From: CAYMKL01 sp964390805
Lineage (GTDB): Bacteria; Chloroflexota; Anaerolineae; VGOG01
Assembly (NCBI GenBank): GCA_964390805.1
Contig: CAYMKL010000008.1
Coordinates: 1-64,000 of the forward strand
DNA length: 64,000 nucleotides
Direction of reading: 5' to 3'
This document shows positions 24,536 through 32,751 of this stretch, one piece after another. Both the position numbers and the translations under genes were made by a program. The notes beneath the pieces were generated by a model, which was not told the origin of the DNA, searched no databases, and saw only the letters and a program-made list of their open reading frames with translations. Each line of letters opens with the position of its first letter. The stretch's first letter is position 1.

Positions 24536-25663
24536 TCAGCCCCCTGGCCTGCGGGTGAGGATGAAGACAGCCACGATGGCCATAGCGAGGGCAGCCAGCA
24601 TCAGTCCGAGCATAGCCGCGCCCGAAGGACTTGTTGCCGCTGGCGCGGATATGGTGGACAATGGGGTTGGTGAGGGCCTCGGAGTCAGCGCTGGCCCCGG
24701 GGTCGCCGAGGGGGACGGAGAAGCCGACGGGGCCGGCGGAGAGGTGGGGGCTGTTGTCGCAGCGGCAGGCGTTTGGGTGGCCTCCACGGTGGGCACAGCC
24801 GGAGATGGCGCCACTTCTGTCGGTTTCGTCTCGGTGGGCGCAACGCTCACGCTGGGCGAGGGCGGGGGGGGCTCGGTGGGCGTTGGCGTGGCGGGCCTGG
24901 TGACGATAGGCGTTGGCGAAGGCAAGGCCGTAGCTGCCGGAGGGGGCGTGTCCATCGCTTGGGATGTAGGCGTTGGCATGAGGGTAGCTGTGGCTGCTGG
25001 TGCAGCGGTGGCTGTCGCTCCTGGCACAGGGGTAGCAGTGGCCGCGGGCGCAACGGTGGCAGTGGTCGCGGGCACAGAGGTAGCAGTGGCTGCTGGCGCG
25101 GGAGTAGCAGTGGCTGCTGGCGCAGTGGTAGCTGTGGCCGCTGGCGTCGGTGCTTCCGCGCTCCCCACCACAACTCGCCCACCCTCCACCGCGACCTGCT
25201 GGGTACTAGCCGCCGTGTCCAACACCTGGACGTCCTGCAACCCCAGGTCACTGCTGCCTTCCCCTTGGGCGATGCAAGTGATAGTGGCCAAGACGCCCGC
25301 TCCGCTGGGCCCCGGCGCGCTCCCGAAACCGATGGCCCCCAAGATCACCTTTCCTTCCGCGTTGTTCACTTCAGGTTCCATGGGGATCACAGAGTTTCCT
25401 GTGCTCTCCAGGAAAGTGCTCAGGACTGCTTCCGTCACCTGCAGGATGGATGGGTCGTAGACCAGATTGAACTGGAAAGCTCCCAGATTGTCGGCCTCTT
25501 CAATCACCACTTGTATGACGAAGGTCTCGTTCAGGTGCACTGCCAGGTCCGCAGGCTCTATCCTCACCCGGGTATCGGGTGCCATAGCGCTGACCTCAGG
25601 GATACCTGCTGTGGCCACGATCAGGGTGAGCAGGAGGATGATCAGTTGTTTGCCTTTGGGCAT
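24536..25663 (-). CDS. Cell-surface anchored cohesin protein (scaffoldin type)
   Basis: A 375-residue anchoring scaffoldin with one cohesin. Signal peptide (about 1-28), cohesin (about 29-168: VRIEPADLAVHLNETFVIQVVI start, strand FQFNLVYDPSILQVTEA, GPSGAGVLATITC), a long Ala/Thr/Pro stalk (about 172-345) and a C-terminal membrane segment followed by RRPGG, so it should be anchored in the membrane and reach through the wall. ATG at 25663 is chosen because ACGGAGA precedes it and the hydrophobic signal starts there; the longer frame to 25723 has no signal peptide. It could display one dockerin protein from the locus. The partner is not known. A cohesin-only paralogue is at 31639-32346. Confidence 0.9.
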   Translation of the reverse strand: MPKGKQLIILLLTLIVATAGIPEVSAMAPDTRVRIEPADLAVHLNETFVIQVVIEEADNLGAFQFNLVYDPSILQVTEAVLSTFLESTGNSVIPMEPEVNNAEGKVILGAIGFGSAPGPSGAGVLATITCIAQGEGSSDLGLQDVQVLDTAASTQQVAVEGGRVVVGSAEAPTPAATATTAPAATATPAPAATATSVPATTATVAPAATATPVPGATATAAPAATATLMPTPTSQAMDTPPPAATALPSPTPIVTRPATPTPTEPPPPSPSVSVAPTETKPTEVAPSPAVPTVEATQTPAAATTAPTSPPAPSASPSPSATPGPALTPRPSPTPLSTISAPAATSPSGAAMLGLMLAALAMAIVAVFILTRRPGG

Positions 25664-25727
25664 GGTGGTTCTCCGTTCATAAGTCGAAGACGGCGCCGAC
25701 TTCTCGGTCTGCTGAAAAGGCAAAGCC

Positions 25728-25800
25728 CTTTGGGCTGTCTGTCATCTTAGCCCGTAGGGCTTTGCTCTTTCAGTACGGAGCTTTCAGCTCCGTGCGGTGG
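25728..25800. repeat. Palindromic repeat with AGGGCTTTG/CAAAGCCC and GGAGCT hairpins
   Basis: CAAAGCCC at about 25730 faces AGGGCTTTG at about 25757, and ACGGAGCTTTCAGCTCCGT follows. The same element type occurs twice inside the DUF4091 gene at about 44378-44655. Confidence 0.7.
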
Positions 25801-25810
25801 CTCCAGAACC

Positions 25811-27412
25811 TCAGCAGGTCTCTCCCCACTGCCCGGAGACGATCATGATGTCCACGACGTCAATGTCCCCGTCACTGTCCAGGTCGAAATTGGGATCGTA
25901 GTCGGGATCGCCCACGGAGGTATTCCACCGACTGGCTACTTCCTGGATGTCCAAGACATCTACGACTCCACTTCCATCAACGTCACCAAGGAGGACGCAG
26001 GGCGTGCTGGTGGCCGTCGGTGTGGCAGTGGGAGTTGGTGTAGGTGTAGGGGTGGCCGTTGGGGTGGGGGTTGGTGTCGGCGTGGCCGTTGGAGTAGGAG
26101 TGGAGGTGGGGGGAGAGCTGCCAGGGTAGATGTAACGAATGCCATCTTCGTCGCTGGAGTCGAGAGTCCGCTTCTTCGTCTCACCATAAGCACCGTAGCC
26201 GTACATCGTCACCTCGCTGTTGCACGACTGGTACAGATCCACCAGCAGCAGGGAGTGACCAAGCTCGTGGGTGGCGATGTTTTGTACATCCATCCTGTAT
26301 GGTGGGGGACCGTTGGGATCAGCGCTCCAGTTGAAGCTGTCGTCAAAGACCACATCGCTCTCAAGTATGTTGCCGCCCGAGTACCAGACGTAGTTTGTGG
26401 CTATGGAGCCGCCAGTGCTGCCCCATCTGAGCACGTTGTGGCCGTCGTAAGTAGGAGCTGAGTTGGTCGTAGCTCCAGCGTAGTTGAAGGTGAAGCACGA
26501 ACCAGCGACGTTGCCCCAGGTGCTGGCCGCAGCCTGGATGGCAGCGCCCTCGCCAGTGGTATCCGCCGTATTCTCGTAGATCTCGTAGCCCTTGGTGGGG
26601 CATGATCCCGGCCACTTGATCCCTGCATAGAAATCGCTCATCGTGGGGGGGCAGGTTTCGGCGGCCAGAGCCGCCACTGCTCCCGTGTACCTGGTAGCGC
26701 TGAACTCTGTCACGGTCTCGGCGCGACCTTCCGGTGCCGCCGAGTCTTCATTGGTTCCACTGACCCAATCGGCAGCCGGGTCTATTGGGGCCTCATTGGT
26801 GCCGTTGGCCCAATCCACAGCCGGATCTATTTGGGCCTCAGTGTCGCCGCTCACCCAGTCCACTTCCGAGTCCGTGGGGGTCTCATAGGTGTCGCTGATC
26901 CACGAGTACGATAGATCAGGCGATGTCGGGGAGCCTTGTATGACGGCCCTTACATAGCCAGTAAACTGGTTAACGGGTACCTTCTTTTCCACCACCATGT
27001 CATCCACCACGGTGAATTTGCCCTGGAACCAACCGACGATCTGGTAGGCCTCTTCCCTCAGGAAGAGAATGACCTCTTGGCCTTCCTCAAAAGTCGGGGT
27101 ATCGGATACCCACAGAGTGATCTCCCCTACTGTGCCTCCAGGAACCTCGATGGTAACATCCCCGGCCGTAGTTCCTCCCTTGAGGTAGCTCCCCACCGAG
27201 ACGCTGACAGAGGTGTAGATCATCGTCTGGTCTTTGTTCCAGTGCGCTTCGGCTTTTGATACTTTTCCTTGCAATATAGTGCTCGCCTTGCCGATCAGGT
27301 CTGCCAGGCTCATCGCTTCCACCTCGGCTGATGCAGTTCCCACGAAGGCGAAAAGCATCAGGCCCGCCAGGCACAACATGGCGCCCACTTTGAGTGAATG
27401 TCTCTTGCTCAT
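25811..27412 (-). CDS. Secreted metalloprotease with dockerin (snapalysin/matrixin-like)
   Basis: A 533-residue exported zinc protease. Signal peptide (1-29); an N-terminal domain (about 33-160) of unknown fold; three imperfect 15-18-residue repeats (about 173-225: VDWVSGDTEAQIDP type); catalytic domain (about 255-430) with zinc motif H382-E383-LG-H386-SLLLV-D392 and the Met-turn-like TMYGYG (about 402-407). Asp as third ligand is as in snapalysin (M7), which prompts the call, though it also resembles the matrixin group. Thr-Pro linker, then a dockerin (about 476-533). ATG at 27412 with a good AAAGGAG. It is preceded by a c-di-GMP-I riboswitch and terminator, so its expression should depend on c-di-GMP. 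Confidence 0.88.
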   Translation of the reverse strand: MSKRHSLKVGAMLCLAGLMLFAFVGTASAEVEAMSLADLIGKASTILQGKVSKAEAHWNKDQTMIYTSVSVSVGSYLKGGTTAGDVTIEVPGGTVGEITLWVSDTPTFEEGQEVILFLREEAYQIVGWFQGKFTVVDDMVVEKKVPVNQFTGYVRAVIQGSPTSPDLSYSWISDTYETPTDSEVDWVSGDTEAQIDPAVDWANGTNEAPIDPAADWVSGTNEDSAAPEGRAETVTEFSATRYTGAVAALAAETCPPTMSDFYAGIKWPGSCPTKGYEIYENTADTTGEGAAIQAAASTWGNVAGSCFTFNYAGATTNSAPTYDGHNVLRWGSTGGSIATNYVWYSGGNILESDVVFDDSFNWSADPNGPPPYRMDVQNIATHELGHSLLLVDLYQSCNSEVTMYGYGAYGETKKRTLDSSDEDGIRYIYPGSSPPTSTPTPTATPTPTPTPTATPTPTPTPTATPTATSTPCVLLGDVDGSGVVDVLDIQEVASRWNTSVGDPDYDPNFDLDSDGDIDVVDIMIVSGQWGETC

Positions 27413-27481
27413 GGTATAGCTCCTTTCTCTTTCGAGAGATACCTACTTTACCATACAGCTTGAGTAGTGGACTTCGGAAAA

Positions 27482-27523
27482 GCAAAAAGCGTGCTGCCAC
27501 AACGGTTTGCTTGGACAGCACGC
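27482..27523 (-). terminator. Terminator of the c-di-GMP riboswitch
   Basis: On the minus strand GCGTGCTG and CAGCACGC (27516-27523 and 27489-27496 on the plus strand) form a hairpin followed by TTTTT. It lies between the aptamer and the metalloprotease start, so it is the likely expression platform. Confidence 0.8.
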
Positions 27524-27535
27524 ACATTATGAACT

Positions 27536-27632
27536 GTCTTCGGCAACCCGGCTGTCCTATTAGCTGACTCCGCTAACGTAGACCCGTGGCTTTGCGTCCC
27601 CACCTTTCGATGGGTTTGCCTTTTTCGGAGGG
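27536..27632 (-). ncRNA. Cyclic di-GMP-I riboswitch (GEMM)
   Basis: Senses c-di-GMP. On the minus strand it contains GGCAAACCCATCGAAAGGTG (GNRA loop in P2), GGGACGCAAAGCC, and AGCCGGGTTGCCG, all core signature blocks of the class in order. A perfect promoter precedes it and a terminator follows it, and the metalloprotease gene is next. Confidence 0.95.
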
Positions 27633-27646
27633 GCTAGGTTGATTAT

Positions 27647-27675
27647 ATTATACACGAAACCGGCGCGTCTGTCAA
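27647..27675 (-). promoter_or_regulatory. Promoter of the riboswitch-metalloprotease transcript
   Basis: On the minus strand TTGACA (27670-27675), 17-base spacer, TATAAT (27647-27652): a near-perfect sigma-70-type promoter. Confidence 0.9.
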
Positions 27676-27716
27676 GGGTAGACGAAGTGAAATGCGTTAA
27701 GATCGAGTTAAGGTGA

Positions 27717-27762
27717 TCAGTGCAGTGCGAGGGGCAGCAGTTGAGGTCGCCGCAGATGCGAC
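27717..27762 (-). pseudogene. Frameshifted dockerin remnant at the end of the C39-like gene
   Basis: In the frame other than the protein, sequence reads ICGDLNCCPS, matching the GDLNCDC start of other dockerins here, before stopping. It fits a lost C-terminal dockerin. Confidence 0.45.
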
Positions 27763-30700
27763 TCCAGCACTGCGACGTGTCCATCCCGCGTCTCAATGGG
27801 AATCTCTTGCGGGACCGTGTTCAGCACTTGCACTTTCTGCAGGTGGAGATTGCTTTCTCCCACGGCCTGGGGTGAGAGGGAGACCGTAGCCAGCACGCCC
27901 GACCCGTCCGGCCCTGCCGGCTCACCGAAGCTGAGAGCGCCAAAGGTGACCGTGCCCGCCTCGTTGTTGATGTGGGGGCCGAGGGGGCTGACGTTGCGTC
28001 CCGTGCTTCCCAGGAAGGAGCTCAACTCTGATGTGGCCACGTGCACGATGGTCGGGGAGAAGACCAGGGTGAACTGGAAGCCCCCCAGGTCCACCACGTT
28101 GGAGATGGCCACGTCAATGGTGAAGGGGCCTGCGTTGAGGTAGGCCGTCTGCTCCGGCGGGTCAATCCAGACGACGGTGGTGGTGGGCGTTGGCGTGCTG
28201 GTTGGCGTGTCGGTGGGTGTCGGCGTGTTAGTTGGCGTATTGGTTATCGTGGGCGTTGGCGTGCTGGTTGGCGTGTCGGTGGGCGTCGGCGTGTTAGTTG
28301 GCGTATTGGTTATCGTGGGCGTTGGTGTGCTGGTAGGCGTGCTGGTAGGCGTGCCAGTTGGGGTTGGCGTGGGGCCTGTGACGCACATCTTGTCCACGTC
28401 AATGAAGCCGTCGCCCACGACTTCGATGCAGAAGGTGTGGGTTCCCTGTGGGACGACGTATTCTCTAACCACCTGCCACTGCAAGGTGGGGGAGTAGTTG
28501 TTGACCGTGTCCACCAGAGAGCCATCTACGTAGACGTTGGCATGGCCACGGCTGGAGTAGGTCAGGGTGTACCAGTGGACGTCGTTTCCCTCGAAGGTGA
28601 GGCAGGCAGTGGCCCCGGCCGATTTGGACTTGGCGAAGCTGCCCCCGCTGGCGTAGGAGCTACTGCTGGTGCTCCAGGGGCCATCGAAGACGATGCTGGG
28701 GTCACTGTTCTCGTAGCAGCCGACAGGTACCGGTGTGGGGCCCGACGTTGGGGTGATAGTGGGCGTGCTGGTAGGCGTCGGCGAGCCGATTGGTGTTGGG
28801 GTGATAGTAGGCGTGCTGGTAGGCGTCGGCGAGCCGATTGGTGTTGGGGTGATAGTAGGTGTGCTGGTGGGCGTCGGCGTTCCGATTGGTGTTGGGGTGA
28901 TAGTAGGCGTGCTGGTAGGCGTCGGCGTTCCGATTGGTGTTGGGGTGATAGTAGGCGTGCTGGTAGGCGTCGGCGTGACCGTTGGCGTGGGCCCTGTGAC
29001 GCACATCTTGTCCACGTCAATGAAGCCGTCACCCACGACTTCGATGCAAAGGGTGTGCGTTCCCTGTGGGACGATGTATTCTCTCATCACTTGCCAAACC
29101 AGGGTGGGGGAGTAGTTGTCCACGGTTTCCACCAGAGCGCCGTCAATGTAGACGTTGGCATGGCCACGGCTGGAGTAGGTCAGGGTGTACCAGTGGACGT
29201 CGCTTCCCTCGAAGGTGAGGCAGGCAGTGGCCTCGGCCGACTTGGACTTGGCGAAGCTGCCACCGCTGGCGTAGGAGCTACTGCTGGTGCTCCAGGTGCC
29301 GCTGAATACGATGCTGGGGTCGCTGTTCTCGTAGCAGCCGACAGGTACCGGTGGGGGGCCCGACGTGGGGGTGATGGTGGGCGTATCCGTTGGCGTCGGC
29401 GTGCCGATTGGCGTTGGGGTGATAGTGGGCGTGCTGGTGGGCGTTGGCGTGCTGGTTGGCGTTGGGGTGATAGTGGGCGTGCTGGTGGGCGTCGGCGAGC
29501 CGATTGGCGTTGGGGTGATAGTGGGCGTGCTGGTGGGGGTTGGCGAGCCGATTGGTGTTGGGGTGATAGTGGGCGTGCTGGTAGGCGTCGGCGTGACCGT
29601 TGGCGTGGGCCCTGTGACGCAGATCTTGTCCACGTCAATGAAGCCGTCACCCACGACTTCGATGCAGAGGGTGTGGGTTCCCTGTGGGACGATGTATTCT
29701 CTCACCACTTGCCAAACCAGGGTGGGGGAGTAGTTGTTGACCGTGTCCACCAGAGCGCCGTCAATGTAGACTTTGGCATGGCCACGGCTGGAGTAGGTCA
29801 GGGTGTACCAGTGGACGTCGCTTCCCTCGAAGGTGAGGCAGGCAGTGGCCTCGGCCGACTTGGACTTGGCGAAGCTGCCACCGCTGGCGTAGGAGCTACT
29901 GCTGGTGCTCCAGGTGCCGCTGAATACGATGCTGGGGTCGCTGTTCTCGTAGCAGCCGACAGGTACCGGTGTGGGGCCAGGCGTTGATGTGATGGTGGGC
30001 GTATCCGTTGGCGTCGGCGTGCCGATGGGTGTCTGAGTGCTGGTGGGTGTGTCGGTCGGTGTTGGTGTGATGGTCGGCGTGTCGGTCGGTGTTGATGTGT
30101 TCGTCGGTGTATGGGTAGGGGTAGGAATCTCTGCCGCTGAGATCGCGATAGCGTACTCAACTTCGGTCTGGATTTCTGACGTCGTATAGGCATGTAATGC
30201 CTGTTCTGGCCCGTATTGCTCGGGGAGAATCCGGGGGACGTTCTGGCCCATGAAAACTTCAATAACCTCGAGACTCCCGGCGTAATCGGCCGGGCCCCAA
30301 ACCCCACCCGGACTATCAGTTTCCACAACGTGGTACAAGTCGTGGGAGATGTTCCCTGCATCGTTGTGTACGTCGGATGAGTGACCAGGATTGTGTGGGA
30401 TCAATATGCCATCTAGCACCTGCCCCGGCCAGCCCTCCTCAGCCCTATCGTAGAAAGGATCACTGAAGGCGACGAGGTGACTTTGCGAATTCACCCCTGC
30501 CGTAGTGACGTAGTGGCCACCCACGCGAACCCAGGCTTGCTCTTGATCCCATGCCCAGAAGCCCAAGAGCAGGATGACGTTCTCGCACCGCTCTACCTCG
30601 TACGCTACCCATTCAAAGGTAGGCTCCTTGACCAGCACAACCTCGTAGTTCTCATTGAGGCCGTGGTCGGTGAGAACCTGCAGAATGGCATCGTACATGT

Positions 30701-31577
30701 CGGTCGGGTAGGTGCCCAGATGTGGGATACCAGTCCGCTGCCCATTGGCGTCCATCAGGTAGGCCAAGTCCTCAACGAATGGGGGCAGATTCAATGGATC
30801 GTGGTCATCCCACTGATCGGGGCTATAGGATTGCACCAGGGGATAGTGATCGTTGATTGCCGGTGGAAACACCGGGTCAGGCTCCATCTTCGAGTCGAGC
30901 CACCACAAGCAGTTAGCCACCGCGAGCGGGCCGCAGTGGGTCCAGTCTTCTGGCCCAGAGTACCACCACTCATCTTGCTTCTGATCGAAGTCAGGCGCCC
31001 CGCTGAGGGCGTAGTCAGCCCAGTCTCCGGGTTTCCAGTAGGGTGTTGGCGTGATGGTAGGCGTGTGCGTGGGTGTGGGGCCTGTGGCGCACATCTTGTC
31101 CACGTCAATGAAGCCGTCGCCCACGACTTCGATGCAGAAGGTGTGGGTTCCCTGTGGGACGACGTATTCTCTAACCACCTGCCACTGCAAGGTGGGGGAG
31201 TAGTTGTTGACCGTGTCCACCAGAGAGCCATCTACGTAGACGTTGGCGTGTCCTCGGCTGGAGTAGGTGAGGGTGTACCAGTGGACGTCGCTTCCCTCAA
31301 AGGTGAGGCAGGCGGTGGCTCCCGCCGATCTGGACCTGGCGAAGCTGCCACCGCTGGCGTAGGAGCTGCTGCTGGTGCTCCAGGAGCCGCTGAAGACGAT
31401 GCTGGGGTCGGTGTTCTCGTAGCAGCCGATACCCACCGCTGTGGGCGTAGGTGTCGGGGTAGTAGTCTCCTGATACGCCGTCTCTGCCATGACTGCCTGA
31501 CCCTCCGGCAGCATAGCGAGGATGAGCAGGATGCCGATCAGCAGCCCCATCAGGGCAATCCATCTGTACCTCATCAA
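27717..31577 (-). CDS. Secreted C39-like peptidase with four jelly-roll modules and a cohesin
   Basis: A 1,286-residue exported protein. Signal peptide (1-31); first jelly-roll module (about 50-165, GCYENTDPSIVFSGSW to DVDKMC); a C39-like/papain-like fold domain (about 180-470) with a likely catalytic C215 in THCGPLAVANC and a His in GGHYVTTAG; a Thr-Pro linker; three more near-identical jelly-roll modules separated by 16-residue linker repeats; a cohesin (about 1140-1275). The expected dockerin is missing: after the cohesin the frame runs into LESHLRRPQLLP, while another frame shows GDLNC, the start of a dockerin, so a dockerin seems to have been frameshifted and cut short. The modules resemble sugar- or wall-binding domains. 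ATG with GGAGG at the right distance. Confidence 0.82.
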   Translation of the reverse strand: MMRYRWIALMGLLIGILLILAMLPEGQAVMAETAYQETTTPTPTPTAVGIGCYENTDPSIVFSGSWSTSSSSYASGGSFARSRSAGATACLTFEGSDVHWYTLTYSSRGHANVYVDGSLVDTVNNYSPTLQWQVVREYVVPQGTHTFCIEVVGDGFIDVDKMCATGPTPTHTPTITPTPYWKPGDWADYALSGAPDFDQKQDEWWYSGPEDWTHCGPLAVANCLWWLDSKMEPDPVFPPAINDHYPLVQSYSPDQWDDHDPLNLPPFVEDLAYLMDANGQRTGIPHLGTYPTDMYDAILQVLTDHGLNENYEVVLVKEPTFEWVAYEVERCENVILLLGFWAWDQEQAWVRVGGHYVTTAGVNSQSHLVAFSDPFYDRAEEGWPGQVLDGILIPHNPGHSSDVHNDAGNISHDLYHVVETDSPGGVWGPADYAGSLEVIEVFMGQNVPRILPEQYGPEQALHAYTTSEIQTEVEYAIAISAAEIPTPTHTPTNTSTPTDTPTITPTPTDTPTSTQTPIGTPTPTDTPTITSTPGPTPVPVGCYENSDPSIVFSGTWSTSSSSYASGGSFAKSKSAEATACLTFEGSDVHWYTLTYSSRGHAKVYIDGALVDTVNNYSPTLVWQVVREYIVPQGTHTLCIEVVGDGFIDVDKICVTGPTPTVTPTPTSTPTITPTPIGSPTPTSTPTITPTPIGSPTPTSTPTITPTPTSTPTPTSTPTITPTPIGTPTPTDTPTITPTSGPPPVPVGCYENSDPSIVFSGTWSTSSSSYASGGSFAKSKSAEATACLTFEGSDVHWYTLTYSSRGHANVYIDGALVETVDNYSPTLVWQVMREYIVPQGTHTLCIEVVGDGFIDVDKMCVTGPTPTVTPTPTSTPTITPTPIGTPTPTSTPTITPTPIGTPTPTSTPTITPTPIGSPTPTSTPTITPTPIGSPTPTSTPTITPTSGPTPVPVGCYENSDPSIVFDGPWSTSSSSYASGGSFAKSKSAGATACLTFEGNDVHWYTLTYSSRGHANVYVDGSLVDTVNNYSPTLQWQVVREYVVPQGTHTFCIEVVGDGFIDVDKMCVTGPTPTPTGTPTSTPTSTPTPTITNTPTNTPTPTDTPTSTPTPTITNTPTNTPTPTDTPTSTPTPTTTVVWIDPPEQTAYLNAGPFTIDVAISNVVDLGGFQFTLVFSPTIVHVATSELSSFLGSTGRNVSPLGPHINNEAGTVTFGALSFGEPAGPDGSGVLATVSLSPQAVGESNLHLQKVQVLNTVPQEIPIETRDGHVAVLESHLRRPQLLPLALH
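28745..28985 (-). repeat. 48-bp linker minisatellite
   Basis: Five copies of a 48-bp unit coding for PTPTSTPTITPTPIGS-type linkers. Similar stretches occur at about 29370-29610 and 28170-28370. The unit count probably varies between strains. Confidence 0.75.
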
Positions 31578-31595
31578 TGTCCTCCTATGCCCCCC

Positions 31596-31624
31596 ATTTT
31601 ACCACAAACAGCGCGATTTGTCAT
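31596..31624 (-). promoter_or_regulatory. Promoter of the C39-like gene
   Basis: On the minus strand ATGACA (31619-31624), 17-base spacer, TAAAAT (31596-31601), ending 19 bases before the start codon. Confidence 0.7.
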
Positions 31625-31638
31625 CTTGGCATGTTTGA

Positions 31639-32346
31639 TCAGCCTGCTCGCTTGAGGCGTAGGATAGACCCAACCAGGATGGCTATAGCCAGAGCAACCA
31701 GCACCAGGGCGGGCACGGTCCAGTTGGAAGAGCCTGTGGATGTAGCCGACGGCAGCGCGGTTGCCGCCGGAGCAGGTGTGTCCACCACTTCAGGTGTACT
31801 CATTGCCATGGGGGTGGTTGTGGCTACAGGCCCCGCTGTGCCTCTCACGACGACCCGACCGCCTTCCACCGTGACTCGCTGAGCACCAGCCGCAGTGTCC
31901 AATATCTGGACCTCCCGCAGATCCAGGGCGGTGTTGCCCTCCCCGTGGGCGACACAGGTGATGGTGGCTAAGACACCCGCGCCGCTGGGTCCCGGCCCGT
32001 TCCCGTAGCTGATGGCCCCAAAGGTCAGCTTACCTTCCACATTGTTCACTTCAGGCCCCACGCCGACCGCGGAGTTTCCCGTGCTCTCCAGGAAGCCGCC
32101 CAGGGCTGCCTCCGTCACTTGCAGGATGGATGGGTCGTAGGCTAGATCGAACTGGAAAGCCGCCAGGTTGTTGGCTTCCTCGACCATCACTTCTATGACG
32201 AAGGTCTCATTCAGGCCCACCACCAAGTCTGCCGGCTCTATCCTCAGCCTGGTGTCGGGTGCCAGGGCGCCTACCTCAGGAACACCCACTTGGATCAGGA
32301 TCAGGGTGAACAGGCATAAGACGATAAGTTGCTTGTTTTTATACAT
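31639..32346 (-). CDS. Membrane-anchored cohesin protein, short form
   Basis: A 235-residue anchoring scaffoldin: signal peptide (about 1-27), cohesin (about 28-168, LRIEPADLVVGLNETFVIEV, FQFDLAYDPSILQVTEA, GPSGAGVLATITC), short Thr/Pro stalk, membrane segment (about 209-229), and an RLKRAG tail. It is a close paralogue of the anchor protein at 24536-25663, with a shorter stalk, so the two may present partners at different distances from the membrane. ATG at 32346 with GGGAGGG. The cohesin differs in places from the other anchor, so they may not bind the same dockerins. The gene ends 62 bases before the C39-like start codon. Confidence 0.9.
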   Translation of the reverse strand: MYKNKQLIVLCLFTLILIQVGVPEVGALAPDTRLRIEPADLVVGLNETFVIEVMVEEANNLAAFQFDLAYDPSILQVTEAALGGFLESTGNSAVGVGPEVNNVEGKLTFGAISYGNGPGPSGAGVLATITCVAHGEGNTALDLREVQILDTAAGAQRVTVEGGRVVVRGTAGPVATTTPMAMSTPEVVDTPAPAATALPSATSTGSSNWTVPALVLVALAIAILVGSILRLKRAG

Positions 32347-32751
32347 TGTGGTTTCCCTCCCATACCGTACGAGTATTCTCGGCCATCAACGTCATCAAGT
32401 TGAGCGCCGCCGGTCGAGTAGCGGCTTGGGTCGAGGCGGGCAAAGACCGCCCGTGGCCGAAGGCGTATCGAAACCAGCGTATGCTTCGACAGGCTCAGCA
32501 CGGCGTCGAGACCAAGACGCGGCTCATGCAATGTGAGATGCACTGCAAAGCCGCTCGCGTGGCCTCGATACGGTCTTCCCAGACCTACTCGGCCGACGCT
32601 CGCTCCCTTATCTTAATGACATTGGATTGCCGGCCTATTCGATTTGTCTGGTGATGTATCAGTGGCCGGCACGCGCCAAGCGGCATCGCCAATAGGTTTT
32701 CAGCCGGCCACGTGGGTGATTCTGTAACTGGCTAGCCAGTTCCCTGAAGTG
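32347..32751. repeat. Intergenic repeat region
   Basis: No gene seen in these 405 bases. They hold a TTCGATACG/TCGAGAC-type repeat (about 32405-32600) of the family at 2190-2290, a TTCGACAGGCTCAGCAC motif (about 32486), and a perfect 16-base palindrome AACTGGCTAGCCAGTT at 32726-32741, just after the RHS gene. Confidence 0.65.

Noticed and set aside
28745..28985. Regularly spaced repeats that might look like a CRISPR array
   Set aside because: The units are 48 bases in direct succession without unique spacers and code for Thr-Pro linkers in frame with the protein.
28041..29987. Long plus-strand reading frame of 648 codons
   Set aside because: It is antisense to the C39-like gene and consists of repeats that come from the linker and module copies; it lacks a ribosome site and any family likeness.
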